From Laguncularia racemosa (taxonomy: Eukaryota > Streptophyta > Magnoliopsida > Myrtales > Combretaceae), in NCBI GenBank assembly GCA_037954665.1, contig JBBMOL010000197.1:620001-684000 (forward strand): 64,000 nucleotides of DNA. Reading direction: 5' to 3'. A program made the translations under genes and the position numbers. Positions 46,477-58,530 of this stretch are shown here, piece by piece; position 1 is the stretch's first letter, and the number at the start of each line of letters is the position of its first letter. Under the pieces are notes generated by a model. It was not told the DNA's origin, did not search any database, and worked only from the letters and a program-made list of their open reading frames with translations.

Positions 46477-49400
46477 TTACTCTTCTTCTGATCTGGGAGG
46501 AATATATCTATCTTCAATTACATTTTCCATCAATGAATCTGAAGAATACCTTTCATATCTCTCTCCTCGCCTCGTATCCCTATATTTTAATAGTTTATCA
46601 TCTTTACCTCGATTAACAGATCTACTATCACTGTGGAGGGATCCTTTATACCTTTCATATCTATCACTTCGCCTTTCATCTCTATATTTTCCCATCTCTT
46701 GAAGCTTATGTTTACCCAGTTCCACATCCCATTCCCTCCCAATACTATGTTCTTGGAGCCACCTGCCACTTCTGCTTCTATCTGGACTTCTGGAATCACG
46801 GTTATGTCTTTGCACATTGGTACTAATCATGCTCACAGAATCTCTTGGAGACCTATAATCACTTCTTGCTTTGTTGTCCTTAGAAGTATCTATATAAAAA
46901 GTAGCTTCTGGTTGTCTTCGTCCACGAGCTGAACCATCATAACTACCTTTTCCTAGTACATCAGCATTTGTATTGGAGACACCACTTTTTGAAGGCGATC
47001 TAGAAGCAGAGATCCCTTCCTCAGCATGCTTCTCAAAGAACCCAATTCCTCCAGCTTGCTTTATTTCCTCCATGTATTCCTCTATAATATCCCTCATAAC
47101 CTACCACATGAAAAATCATTTACTAAGCAATTGCCACTATATAGAAGAGAGGCCCTTAAGGTCGGGGTCAGCCTACCAAACAATCAGCAAAAAAAGTTTT
47201 ATAAGTGTAATAATAATTTGGCACTACATGCCCGCTGAAATGGCCTCTCATTGAAGCCGGATCTCTGTTGAGGTGATAAGAAAAATTCACAATAACCCAC
47301 TGGATTTATCCGCTATTTATGAGACAATCCTCCCTCAAACACTGCCTCAGTCAATAAGGATCTCACAGCATTAATAACAAGGAATTACCATTTTAAGCAA
47401 GTTATCCTCGTTTATGACAATTAAAATGCCATGAGAAGTAATTTCCAGATTATAAAATGATATGAAAAAAAGTGACTCAAAAAATAGGAACAAGCTTCAA
47501 GCAAACTAGATGCAGATATTTGTTTCCCACAGGTAACAGCTCCTACCTCTGAAGTACTGCGCTTTGACTTCTTGCCACGGTATGACGTTCTTCTCCTCTT
47601 GTAATCCCTTTCTTCAGCCAATAACTCCTCTCTAGTCTTTGTCCTTGTTGCTTCCTTTAGTGAAGAATAAACTTTGTCAATAAATTAATAACAATACAAA
47701 TAATCAACCTATGATTCACAGATCTGTGTGAAGCATAACTTGTTAGAAAGATAAAAACACCCCTATAGCTAGTAATAAATAATGGATATTTTCAGGATTA
47801 ACAAAACCAGTGGCAATGCAACCATATTGCTGTTACGTGTTTTCTATTTTCCCTTCATTATATGTCACTAGCAGCTTCATGCATTGAAAACACATTTCAT
47901 CTCATTAAGTTGCTCTCAACTTTCAATATAAACATCACAAGTTCTCTCTTTTTAGCCAACCTACAAGCAAAAACTAACATATAGAGTACCTCAATTGATG
48001 GTTTCTGCCGAGGAAGCCCATCATGATCAATAATAGGTCTGTAATCAGGTCGACGCCTTCTCTCCTCATCAGCAAGTTTCAAAGTATCAGCATGTTCAAT
48101 CAATCTAAATGTGGCAACAAATGATTTACTTAGAATAAGCTTCTTGCTCACCTTAAAAGATAGCTCAACAGAAAATAAATAGAGAGCAAAGTCTCATGAG
48201 TCAGGTTATCATAAAGCAGACTGTATGCATGACACAGAGAATTATTTGATGATCAGAACAAAGAAATTCACTTAAAAGAAAAACCTTTAAACATCCTGGA
48301 AAACAAAAGGACCATATTTCGAGTAAGATTACCAATTAAAAGGCATAGATATATCAGTTCCTGATTACCTCAGCAACAAAAAAGTGTACAAGCATATAAA
48401 TATCATTTTGTGCTGACCTAAATAATGTCAAACCACTAAAGAATGAAATATAAAGCCACACCAGATTTTGTGTTTAAGCTTTTAGCTTGGTTGGTTATGG
48501 ACTTAAATCTAATATGGCATATATGCAGTGTTCACAAGTTTCAATCCTTATATTAGCATATAAAATGTGAAATAACGCCAAATCTATCAAGTTAAACTTA
48601 TAGAAAAAATCGCTTATAATTTTTTTTTTTTGGGTAAATAAAATTCGCTTATAGTTCTAAATGCAATAACAGGTGCAAATGAAATATAAATCTACAGCAT
48701 CATGAAATTTGATGAGGCAACCATAGTGCTTAAAGTACTCACAAAAAAACTGTGAAAAGCAATTAAAAAAAAAAGGATTAAAATATCTGAAGTTTCTCTT
48801 TCCTTCATTTCTCAATGAATTTAGTTGAAACAAGCAAATCTAATTCAATCACAACCAGTTTTTACAAAAGTGGCATACCGCTGATATCTAGACAGTGATT
48901 GTGATCCTCGCAATGCCTTGATCTTTTGTTCAAGTGAGGACCGCTCATGCAATGCTGCAATAGCTGCAACAACTTGGGATACTGAAATAGCCTTATTAGT
49001 GACATTTGCATGCAGCGAGCTATCTAATTCACTCTCTTTTCCCAGAAGTGACTCCTCTTGTTTAAATTCACTTAAATCATGTTCACCTGCACCTATATCC
49101 CCAAGCCTCTCATTTACGCTGCTAGACTCACTTACATGATCCAGAGGAAATAATAACATCCTAGACCCAAAAACCGCTACACATTCTTTCAGCAAATTAA
49201 TTGTAAAGAGCTTCCCATTTACTTCTCCATACAAAATAGAAAGCTGAGATGCTAACCACATCAGAGCTTTCACCAATTTCGGACACTTAAACCAATCCAA
49301 ACTTCCTTCCCTACCTGCCAAATCCTTCACCTCCAGCAGCTCCACTCCCTCCTTCATAACTGCCTTCAAACACAAAACTAACAGTACAACTATATGATCT

Positions 49401-50257
49401 CTCATGGACGCATCAATCACAATACCGTATCGTGGAGAATTCACAATTACCCATCTACACAACTCATTGACTCTAATCATCCCCACACACGAAATCAAAT
49501 AAAGAAGACTATATGAATATGCGTCCGGGTAGTCATTCCAAGAATCAATCTCATTCTTTGCCATCCAAAACTCCGAAGGCAAAACCCGAAAACCCTTTTT
49601 CTCGAGACACTCAAGCTTAATATCCCGATCATTAGCAGCTATATGATTAGCACATTCAAGTAATAAAAAACCGGGCAAAACAAAACCTTTCTTAGCATTT
49701 TCACCCTCAATTGGAAAAGCCACGACACCAGGACAATCCCTATAAAAGAAATTCAAATTGGAGCCAAAATCAGTAAATTCATCAAATGTAAAGTAAAATT
49801 CGGAATCAGGGTCAGCAACTTTATCAACAATGCGATGATCCTTTGCATGATGTCGGGCGGACTTCAGAGTTTTGGGGTAATTTAAGGCTCCAATTGCAGT
49901 ATCGGGACCAAGATCTGACGAGCAGTGGAGGTGGTGGTAGAAGAGCGATTCTGGGGGCATTCGGTGTTGGCGATTGAAAGGGCAGGGGACATGGTTTTCA
50001 ATTTGGGGTTTTGAAGGGAGAATGGAGGAGAGATCGGTTAGGGTTTTATCGGTGAGATCAATTAGGGATTTGAGCGTTGAGAGTGTGGTTGGGAGGTCAG
50101 GAGAGGGAGGGGGAAATCTGGGAGGTGGAGGTTGGGGAAATGGAAGGAACGAATTGGAGATTGGGATGAAACTAGGGCTATGGCTAGGGCTAGGGTTTTG
50201 AGTTGGAGAATAAAAGGTGAAGGAAGCGTTAGGGTATGGAGACAGAGAGGGATTCAT
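46477..50257 (-). CDS. SNRNP48: U11/U12 snRNP 48 kDa protein (U11-48K), 741 aa
   Basis: Four exons join in frame on the minus strand: 50257-48879, 48104-47990, 47654-47547 and 47100-46477, all with GT..AG introns. After a Pro/Ser-rich start, residues 92-112 form the CHHC zinc finger (C92, H98, H108, C112 in VPCPFNRQHRM..HHLHC), the module that binds the 5' splice site of U12-type introns in U11-48K. The middle of exon 1 is the less conserved plant-specific part. Exons 2-4 carry the conserved RRRPDYRPIIDHDGLPRQKP, LLAEERDYKRRRTSYRGKK and VMRDIIEEYMEEIKQAG blocks. The C-terminus is Arg/Ser/Asp-rich with repeated RYERY. Plant orthologues are of similar length, about twice the human protein. It works in the nucleus in minor-spliceosome intron recognition. 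The tandem octamers at 46012-46031 suggest feedback control. Confidence 0.92.
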
Positions 50258-50614
50258 GGAGTTAGGCTATTCGGTTAAGACACCGGACTGGGTTTAAGTT
50301 TCAAGGAGTGGCAGAAGAGTGGGAGGGAAGGCTTTATTCGATTTGATGGTTTAATACCGCACAACATTTTTGAGGGATTTTTTTTTCCTAACTACTAAAA
50401 AAAAAAAACCATCCATTTATTAAAAGATTAACTTTATATCATAAAGATCTTAATACTTTCTAACTCATTGAATCTTAAAAATTTTTACTTATTTGGTTTG
50501 AATCACAATTCAATCCGCAATATAATGGCATACCAGCTCAATCTTGCACTTTTCAATCCTTCATGACCAGTTATGTATTATTTCCAAAGAGGATGAGCAA
50601 AACATTCAATGAGT

Positions 50615-51202
50615 AGCTATTCATTATATTCTAGTACATCTATTTTATCAATTCTTTTTTCATATTTTAGTGCGATTTTTTAAATTGTGATAGCATTTTT
50701 TATTATATTACCAACTTTTCTCCATATTTTAGTTCAATTTGTTAAATTATGATACAATTTAAAAAATTCTAGTATACTTACATATTTGAATATATAATCA
50801 ACTTTTCTTCCTATTTTGATACAATTTCTCAAATTATGATATACCTAATATACTAACTTTTCTCCATATGTTACAATTCCTCATGTTGTAAAACTACTTG
50901 AGAAATTTTGATACATATACTTATTATCAACTTTTCTTTCTTATTCTGATACAATTTATCAACTTGTAATACTTCTTAGGACATTCCGGTACACCTATTT
51001 TACCAACTTTTTTTTTCATATTTTAGTATATTTTATCAAATTGTGGTAGTACTTTTGCTCAATTTACTTAATTTTCTCCATATTCTAGTACAATTGGTTA
51101 AATTATGATACCACTTAAAAGATTTTAATACACTTACATATTTGAGTATATTATCAACTTTTGTTAAATTATGGTATCTCTTAAAAGATTTAAGTACACA
51201 CA

Positions 51203-51273
<71 letters not shown>

Positions 51274-51440
51274 TATATTTATCTATATTACCAACTTTTT
51301 TTCCTATTCTACTATAATTTATCAAATTGTGGTAGCCATTAATTGATTCTAGTAAACATATATATTTGGTTACATTGCTATCTTTCTTTCTTTTTTTCAA
51401 ATATGGTATATCTTGACAAAGTGTGATAGTGCTTAAGTGA
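50615..51440. repeat. Degenerate repeat with 50-90 bp period
   Basis: The phrase (A/T)CCAACTTTT-TCCATATTTTAGTACAATTT followed by (G)TTAAATTATGATA..ACTTAAAAGATTTTAGTACA recurs about ten times, at near 50648, 50709, 50799, 50849, 50927, 51001, 51067, 51153, 51290 and 51375. Spacing and sequence vary. A (CA)n(TA)n microsatellite is inserted at 51196-51280. Confidence 0.7.
51196..51280. repeat. (CA)n(TA)n microsatellite
   Basis: A compound dinucleotide run with about 20 CA-type and 20 TA-type units lies inside the degenerate repeat. Confidence 0.95.
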
Positions 51441-52329
51441 TTTTGGTACCTTTGATAACCTACTCTATAGGTAATACTAATTTTCAAATCACCTATAGAC
51501 GATGGGATATGAAATTACAAGGAGAGAGAATATTTTCATTTATGAAGGATTTTCTTAGTCTTAAGTAAATGAAAAGGTTGGTTTAAATTTATACTTTTAT
51601 CAAATTCAAATAGCATGCATGGTAACATTCTTATTTAATTATCCAAATTGTAATATTTTTATGCAAAATTGTACGTATAGCATAAACAAAATATTTTAAA
51701 TATAAAAATATACACTTAAAATTTATAATTGACTATCTTAATTTTTTTTTTCATTTATCCACTCTTTATAAATTATCTAACAAACCCATAATTCACCTAA
51801 TTCTCGTGTTTTAAATTTACTTGTGTTTAAGATAAAGCTTTTATGATGATTCAAGTTATTAACCTAGTGTTGTTTTGTTGTTAAATTTATGGGATTTCAC
51901 ATCTCCAACCATCTCCCCCAACTCACCCCTCACCCAAAAAAAAAAAAAAATCCATTTCAAAAAGTTGTCCTTAAAACTTTAGAGTATACTTAGATCTCCA
52001 AACAAATGGGGCTCTTTTCCTTTATTTCACTTTCCAAATGCCCAAATTACTTTCAATTCTAAATGTTTACTCCATTGTACTTTCACATAAAGGGAGGTAT
52101 TTCAAACTTATATGGTTTATAAATCTCACACCATTGCCCATATAGGTTACATTTCCAAATGTTTGAGGTCAAATACCACTGGAGTTCATTCCAAATATCA
52201 CTACTCTTCCTTCATATCCACCCATAAAGAATACTTGTCAAATCAGCTATTATGAGCTTACTCTATGTAGTTACTTGACAATCCTTTAATATATTTATAG
52301 TAATTTTCTTTCCTTAATGAAGAGGGTAT

Positions 52330-52875
52330 TGCATAATATGTGGTAATTACGCATATCTTTTGTGGAGAAAGAAGTAGCAATCCTTACGGCCATAAAGCTC
52401 ACCCAATAAGAACTCTTCAAAAAGATTGCATCTAGTGTTGGTCTTCTCTTTTACACAAAAGCTAACCGAGGGTGCTAGTGTGACAAATTGTTCAACATTA
52501 AGCTACCATCCTCTATCAATGACTTAGGCTAAAGTTGTACATCCCAGTTGGAGAGCATAATTGCATTCCTTGCACTTATAAACAAAGGAAGCCAAATAAT
52601 AGCAAGCATTACAACTTTCAATTGCATCCACAAGCTTGTAGAAAGTAAGAGGGTGTTTCTCGTGAAAATGATGTTGCATCTATTAAGGTAAGTAACTTAG
52701 TGTATATTTGGTGGATATAGAGACCACAATTTAAGTAGCCATAAAATTGACCTTCACTCGTTAAACACTTATTACAAATTTTGCATTTGATAAGTTCCTT
52801 CTTTAGATTGTACGAGTAGTGAATTAGGGGATGATGATGATGAAAATAATCATCTACTACCCAATTTCTTGTCAA
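52330..52875 (-). pseudogene. DC1-domain (Cys/His-rich C1) protein remnant
   Basis: On the minus strand the first frame gives HHHHPLIHYSYNLKKELIKC, then KICNKCLTSEGQFYGYLNCG and LYIH, matching the H-P-L..C-x2-C..YGC..C-x-(F/Y)-x-(L/I)-H pattern of DC1 domains. A one-base shift then gives HHFHEKHPLTFYKLVDAIES and CNACYYLASFVYKCKECNYA, a second unit. A stop follows, and pieces such as CYFFLHKRYA suggest a third. DC1 proteins bind zinc and are plant-specific, often stress-linked and numerous. Frameshift, stops and a Cys-to-Tyr change (YGY) mark it as dead. Confidence 0.75.
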
Positions 52876-54299
52876 GTATTTAATTTCTACTGCTAAGCAT
52901 TTATTAAGTACCTCTGTTATCTAGTTGGAGTAGTTACTTAAGGGATGATAATGATGATGAAGATAATTGTCAAATTTCCAATACACTATTGAGTAAAGTT
53001 GAAAACAAGAATGCACAGTCTTATCAAATAGAATTTGGTAGATTTAAGGAGGACATTATAGCTAGAAAGTTTGTTCTTGTAATTATAATGCCCAATTTTT
53101 TTATAAAAATACCTAATTTTTATATAGAATGATATTCTTTTTGTTTTATAAATACATTTAAGCAATAAGGGTATTTTATACTTCCTTCCCTTTGTAAACT
53201 TTTCACTACCCATGCCTTTAAATCTTGTTTCCTATTTCCCTCTACTTTTCTCTTTATGCTCCATGTTCCCCAGCCAACAAACCCTATTGAATCTAGAACT
53301 TCCATTATACCATCTTAATCGTGTGTTTCTGTCAAAGAGATTAAAGATAAGGCATTCTATCAATCTTTCTTTTAATGTATTTGAGTTAAAAGGTTGTAAT
53401 CAATGTTCTGTTGGTGTCTTGTGGTGTAGAAGAGGAATTGGTGATGTCTCCAATTGATAGACAATTTAAACATTTAGTTGATAACAGTACCAGAGATTTA
53501 AGTAAGTATTGTATTATTCTAATGGAATTTTATTTGAGAATTCATAAGTTTTATTCAAAAGTTTGAATCTTGACCTACTTTAAAATTAATTTCAAATATT
53601 GTGGAAGAATGGAGGAATTTCTTGATAAAAGGGAGTGCATTAAATGGAGTTTTGAGTATTATAATGATTGGGGGTGATAGAAAATGTGTATAATCGGGTA
53701 GGTTTAGAGTTTATGGAGGTTTTGCAGATTTTCGAATTGCAAAATCTATAGTTTTTGAAAAAAAATCCAGACTCTAAGAGTATGAAGCTTTTTTATGATT
53801 TTCAAGCACAAAATGTGCAACAAAGCATTTATGCATAAAAGGTCAACATTTATCAAAAGAATAGTCTTAAATCTTTATAAAAGGTCTTAACTATTTTTGA
53901 CACGATAACTTTTCCTTTTTAAATCTTATTTGATTCACTCTCTGAAAGTATCTTAATTATCTTAATTACACGTTTAGCCCTATTTACACATAATTTACAT
54001 ATCCAACTATATTTTATCCATTTTGATGATTTTTAACTCTTAATTATAATTATAATTATAAATATAATTAAAGAATCTTTTCATACTAATTACTTTATTA
54101 TACTAAGTAAAAACCTTTTTTCAAAACCTTGTTCAAATCTTTCAATTTATATCAAGTTTTTATTATCTAAAATCATTTAAATATCATGCTTAGCTATCTT
54201 TTAACTAATTTAATAAAATGTTTTCTATTAAATTACATATCAATGATAAATATCATCCTTTAGTCAACTTTTTTCTTAAAGTACTTTTAGGGAGTCCAA
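52876..54299. other. Gene-free AT-rich DNA
   Basis: No protein family is recognised in the short frames on either strand. A TAATTATAATTATAATTATA run lies near 54040. Confidence 0.45.
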
Positions 54300-54925
54300 T
54301 GTTTTTTATGAGGACTTATCTAAGATGTCGGTGAGAATCAAATAGTGAGCTACAAGTTAATTAAAATAAATAACTTAATGTACTTAAGTGATTTTAGTTA
54401 GAGCTTAGGGTTTGGTTTGCATAAAACTATAATACTTATATTTGTGTTATCATATCAAGATTAAAAGTCAAGGATATTTAAGAATTGTTGGTTAGTGCTA
54501 TTTCAGGTACATGTATATTATATTTGTTGATTATACTTGTTAGGATAGAACTCAAAATGGGTTTAAATATATCTGACTTATAATTGATTGTTGCTTATGC
54601 ATGGCTAGGCCCAAGGGACTAGCAGTATTGGTGATATCGGGATAGTATCTCGATGATCAATATGTAGTATTGTCCTCATGTGGAATTGCATACCGAAATA
54701 ATTTAACTAGATTTAGGTGACTCATGAACTTATAGGCATTGGGAAGTACCCAACACTATGGAATACTACTACTATTATGATGATTAGTTATATTGATGGA
54801 TGAGATGTTAGTTGATGTTAGGATTACTTAATGCTGTGGAGATGAGGCCTTTGTTCTTGGATTTGTGAATCATTATCAATATTAGTTCGTTTCTTATTTA
54901 TTTGTCAATTACGAGAGGAACTTAG
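54300..54925 (+). mobile_element. LTR fragment cut by the Tat-like element
   Basis: GCATGGCTAGGCCCAAGG.., the GATGATCAATATGTAGTATT segment and GCATACCGAAATAATTTAA parallel the LTR of element 2 near 37143-37250 (GGCTAGGTCTAAG, GATCGGTATGTGACATTATT, GTGTACCGAAATGATCC). It is a related LTR, broken on its right by the insertion at 54926. Its left edge is uncertain. Confidence 0.55.
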
Positions 54926-56307
54926 TGATAGGTGCTTAATTAGACATGTAAATTAAGTGAGATTTAAAGTATTTTTCCTCATTTTGGAGTGTTTTTTAAG
55001 AATTTAAATTTTAATTGAGTGATATTTTGATCTTAAGGCTTTGATTGATAATTGAATCAAAAATGAAGAAAAGGAATCAAATTTTACTCAATTTGGAGCT
55101 GAATTATGAATTTTTTAAGATAGACACTTGTAGGAGACATGATCATGCCAAGATCATGTTCAAATTGAAGCTTGAAGAAATAAAAGCCAAAAGTTACACG
55201 GGGGCGAGACATGACCATGTCTATTGGTCGTATATCTCTTAGAAATAATTATTTTTAAGCTTGACTTAAACACAAACTTTGAACACGATCGTGTTTAGAC
55301 CATGTCAACTGCAGCTTTCAATTTTCTAAAATTTTATTCGACGATTTCAATACAACCTAAAGTACAACCATGTTAGATAATGTATTGGCTAAAAACAAAG
55401 TTTTTGACACCTACTATATAAATGAAAAGAGGGAATCGACCTCATAACTTTTAGAAGACATTTTTCGTAGGTTTTAGGATTCTTTTGAGAGAATAAAAGA
55501 ATACTTTATTTTACTTCAAGAATTAGGGTTTTTCTTTGATTTCTTTGATGATACATACTTTTTCATCATTGAATATTTCTATTTTCAACATAATTAAAGC
55601 TTAATTTTCTTAGTATCTAGACTTGTGAATCCTAAGATTATTTTGTGACTGGGTCTATTCCTATTTCAATGAATTCTTTGATTTCTTTATTTAAGCATGT
55701 GTTCTTAATTTTATATAGATTAATATTTCTAGGGTATTATTCTAACTATTTGATATTATACATTACAATTGAGAAATTTGATGTATAATTAGATCTAACA
55801 TGAGGGAATTTATGTAATATTAGAGATAAGTTGCATAATTCTTCCAAAATTGATTCAATTGTTTTTAGAGAATTCATTATTCTTAATGCAATCTTTGAAA
55901 TATGCTATCATGAAGAGATTCAAATAAGTATTTTTTATATTAGGCTTAATAAAGTTGAGAAAGTTATTGATCTAATTTAAGAATTCTCCCTACTAATGAA
56001 ATTAAAGACGAAATTGAATAAATTTTGTTGATATCACATAATAAATCCTAAGAGAAGCAAAGTTTAAGTACCTATCTTTCCATCTTAAAATTAATTGCAA
56101 TCCATTTTTTTTCTTCTTTTTTTTTCAATTGAGTCTTTAGTTTAATACATAATAATTAGTTGTAAGTTTTAAATTAATTAATATTTACAATTTGCCAATT
56201 GATAATAGGGTATAAGTTACTATTAGTACTCATAATCCATGTGAGATAATATTTGTATTCAATATACTATATTGCAAAATTTTGATAGGTACACTTGCCT
56301 TACATCA
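54926..56307 (+). repeat. 5' LTR of the Tat-like element
   Basis: It is 1382 bp long. A TATA box (CTATATAAATG near 55414) matches CTATATAAAGG near 63383 in the other LTR. A 14-nt perfect palindrome AACACGATCGTGTT lies upstream at 55282-55295. It ends near CTTACATCA. Confidence 0.8.
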
Positions 56308-56313
56308 AGTTTT

Positions 56314-56331
56314 TGGTGCCGCTGTTGAAGA
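56314..56331 (+). promoter_or_regulatory. Primer-binding site, tRNA-Asp type, decayed
   Basis: TGGTGCCGCTGTTGAAGA differs from the Athila/Tat PBS TGGCGCCGTTGCCGGGGA only by transitions, the pattern left by cytosine methylation and deamination. Confidence 0.65.
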
Positions 56332-56559
56332 TTTTGACATTAAGAATATTGATTACTTTATTAATTTAACCAATTTTTCTTTTCTTTTTTTGTTGTGCAT
56401 GACCCAAAGTACTCCATCAAACGCGCTAATATTTAATCCAAAGATTGAAAAGCCTACCAAGTATTTACATAAAATAGTTAAGCAAACAATGGAGAAATTA
56501 GATCAAAGTTCTCCTTAAGAATTAAGGCAAAAGAGAAAGAGGACAATTTAGAAATTATG

Positions 56560-57237
56560 GGTGATGAAAACTAGAACCAACAACGAACTATGTCCGATTA
56601 TTCAAAACCTTCTTTGGTAGGAGCCAACTCCAGTATTGTTACACTACCTGTTGCTACCACCAATTTTCATATTCAACCACGTATCATACAAATGGTGTAA
56701 TAGTTTGTCCAATTCAATGACTTACAAGATGAAGACCATAATGCTCACATATTAAATTTTTTGGAGATTTATGACACCTTTAAAATTAATGGGGCTTCTA
56801 ATGATACAATTAAGTTATGGCTCTTTCCTTTTTCATTAAGGGGTCGAGCAAAACAATAGTTAAATTCACTTCTAAGGGAATCAATCACTACTTGGGCTGG
56901 TATGACTCAAAAATTCCTTAGGAAATATTTTCCACCTACTAAAACAACCAAGCTCTAAATGGACATATCATCATATGCTCAATTGGAGGTGAAGACCTTG
57001 TACGATACATGGGAAAGATACAAGGAACTATTGAAGCGATGCCCACATCATAGCCTCTTTCTATGTATGCAAATCCAAACTTTCTACAATGGTTTCAATT
57101 TGTCAACCAGGAAAATGATAGATGCCACTACTGAAAGAACATTGAACACTAAAACACCTAAAGAGGTCCAATCTTTAATTAAGGGCATGACAATGAATAG
57201 TTCTCAATGGATGGAAAGGTGCAAAGGTGATAAATAG
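56560..57237 (+). pseudogene. gag relic of the Tat-like element
   Basis: The frame reads a plant retrotransposon gag domain: LWLFPFSLRGRAKQ, ITTWAGMTQKFLRKYFPP, then YDTWERYKELLKRCPHH and MQIQTFYNGF. Stops interrupt it after RAKQ and after TTKL. The piece from 56959 is open for 92 codons. Confidence 0.8.
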
Positions 57238-57739
57238 GGCTATGAATATTTATGAATTAGATATAGTGACAACTCTAGTCAGTAAGGTTGATTCAATTAG
57301 TAGGAATTTGGATACACTTTCTATGAATCCCTAATATAATTCAGGAGAGGCTAGTATATAGAGAATTGGGACACAAGACTAATTGGAACATGCGGATTAT
57401 TTAGGAAATCCTTTAAACCACAAAACAACTCATATAGTAACTCTTAAAATCCTAGATAGAGAAATCATCTAAATTTTTCTTAGATCAATCAAAATCAAAA
57501 TCAGTAAATGATGAATTTGCCTCCACTAGGTTTCTAGTGACCCCCACCATAAGAGAAGAAATCAAGTTTGGAAGAAATTTTAATTAAATATATTTAAACT
57601 AATGAGGCTAAATTGTAGAATACTAAAACTTTTCTAAGAGATCAAGAGGCCTCTATTCGTAACTTGAAAACTCAAGTGAGTTAACTTGAAAAAATGATGG
57701 CTGAAACGTAGTAAGGGACCCTACTAAGGAACATTGAGA

Positions 57740-58530
57740 CGAATTTTATAAAGCATGTGAGAGTAGTAACCTTTAGAAGTGGAAAGGAATTACAAGTTGA
57801 ATAGGAAATTAGTGGGGAATCAAGAAAGAAAGACAAGGAAGCTAAAGAAAAAGATAGTATAGAGTCACAAACAGTGAAGAAGTATAGATCACCCATACCT
57901 TATCCTTAATACCTTAAAAAGGACTACTCATATGAGCAATTTAGTAAGTTCCTTGAAATTTTTAAACAACTACACATTAAATTACCCTTTGTTGACGCCC
58001 TATCACAAATGCCTAAGTACACCAAGTACTTAAAAGAATTACTCTTGAACAAGAAAAAGCTAGAAAAGATATCAACTGCAACATTAAGTAAGGAATGTTT
58101 AGCGTTGATGCAAAATAAGGTACCACAAAAATTGAAGGATCTAAGCAGTTTTACTCTACCTTATCTTATTGGAAATTTATTAATAAATGGAGCTCTAATT
58201 AACCTAGGCACAAGTATAAATCTAATGACGTATCATATGTTTAAAATGTTAAGATTAAGGAACCTTAAACCAACACATATAAGCATTCAATTAGTCAATG
58301 GATCTATTAAGTATCCCATCGGCATTATTGAAGATGTGCTGGTTTAGGTAGGTACATTCATTTTCTAATGGATTTTGTAATCCTAGATACAAATGAGGAC
58401 ATTGAGGCACCATTGATTTTAGGTTGCCCTTTCCTAGTTACTACTAAGGCAGTTATAGAGGTAAGAAATCAAACATTAACTCTAAAAGTTGGGGATGAAG
58501 AGAGAACCTTTAAGACACTTGACACGATTT
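57740..58530 (+). pseudogene. Protease relic with altered active site
   Basis: A VVTFRSGKEL motif near 57770 is the usual link before the protease in Tat/Athila polyproteins. The domain then reads LPYLIGNLLINGALINLGTS followed by INLM, IQLVNGSIKYPIGIIEDVLV and, after a frameshift, APLILGCPFL. The catalytic Asp of DLGAS is Asn here (NLGTS), so even without the frameshift the enzyme would be inactive. RT should follow but does not. Confidence 0.8.

Larger units (their letters stand above)
50258..52330. other. Gene-free region with satellite-like tract
   Basis: The first ~90 bp are probably the U11-48K 5' UTR and promoter. From 50615 to about 51440 a degenerate repeat fills the space. Beyond it AT-rich DNA without recognisable genes runs to the DC1 remnant. 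Confidence 0.5.

Noticed and set aside
46469..47254. Plus-strand frames opposite U11-48K exon 4
   Set aside because: They are antisense to the coding exon with no recognisable domain.
48918..50201. Plus-strand frames opposite U11-48K exon 1
   Set aside because: They are antisense shadows of the long coding exon.
52986..53457. Frames on both strands right of the DC1 remnant
   Set aside because: They are AT-rich, mutually overlapping, and show no motif.
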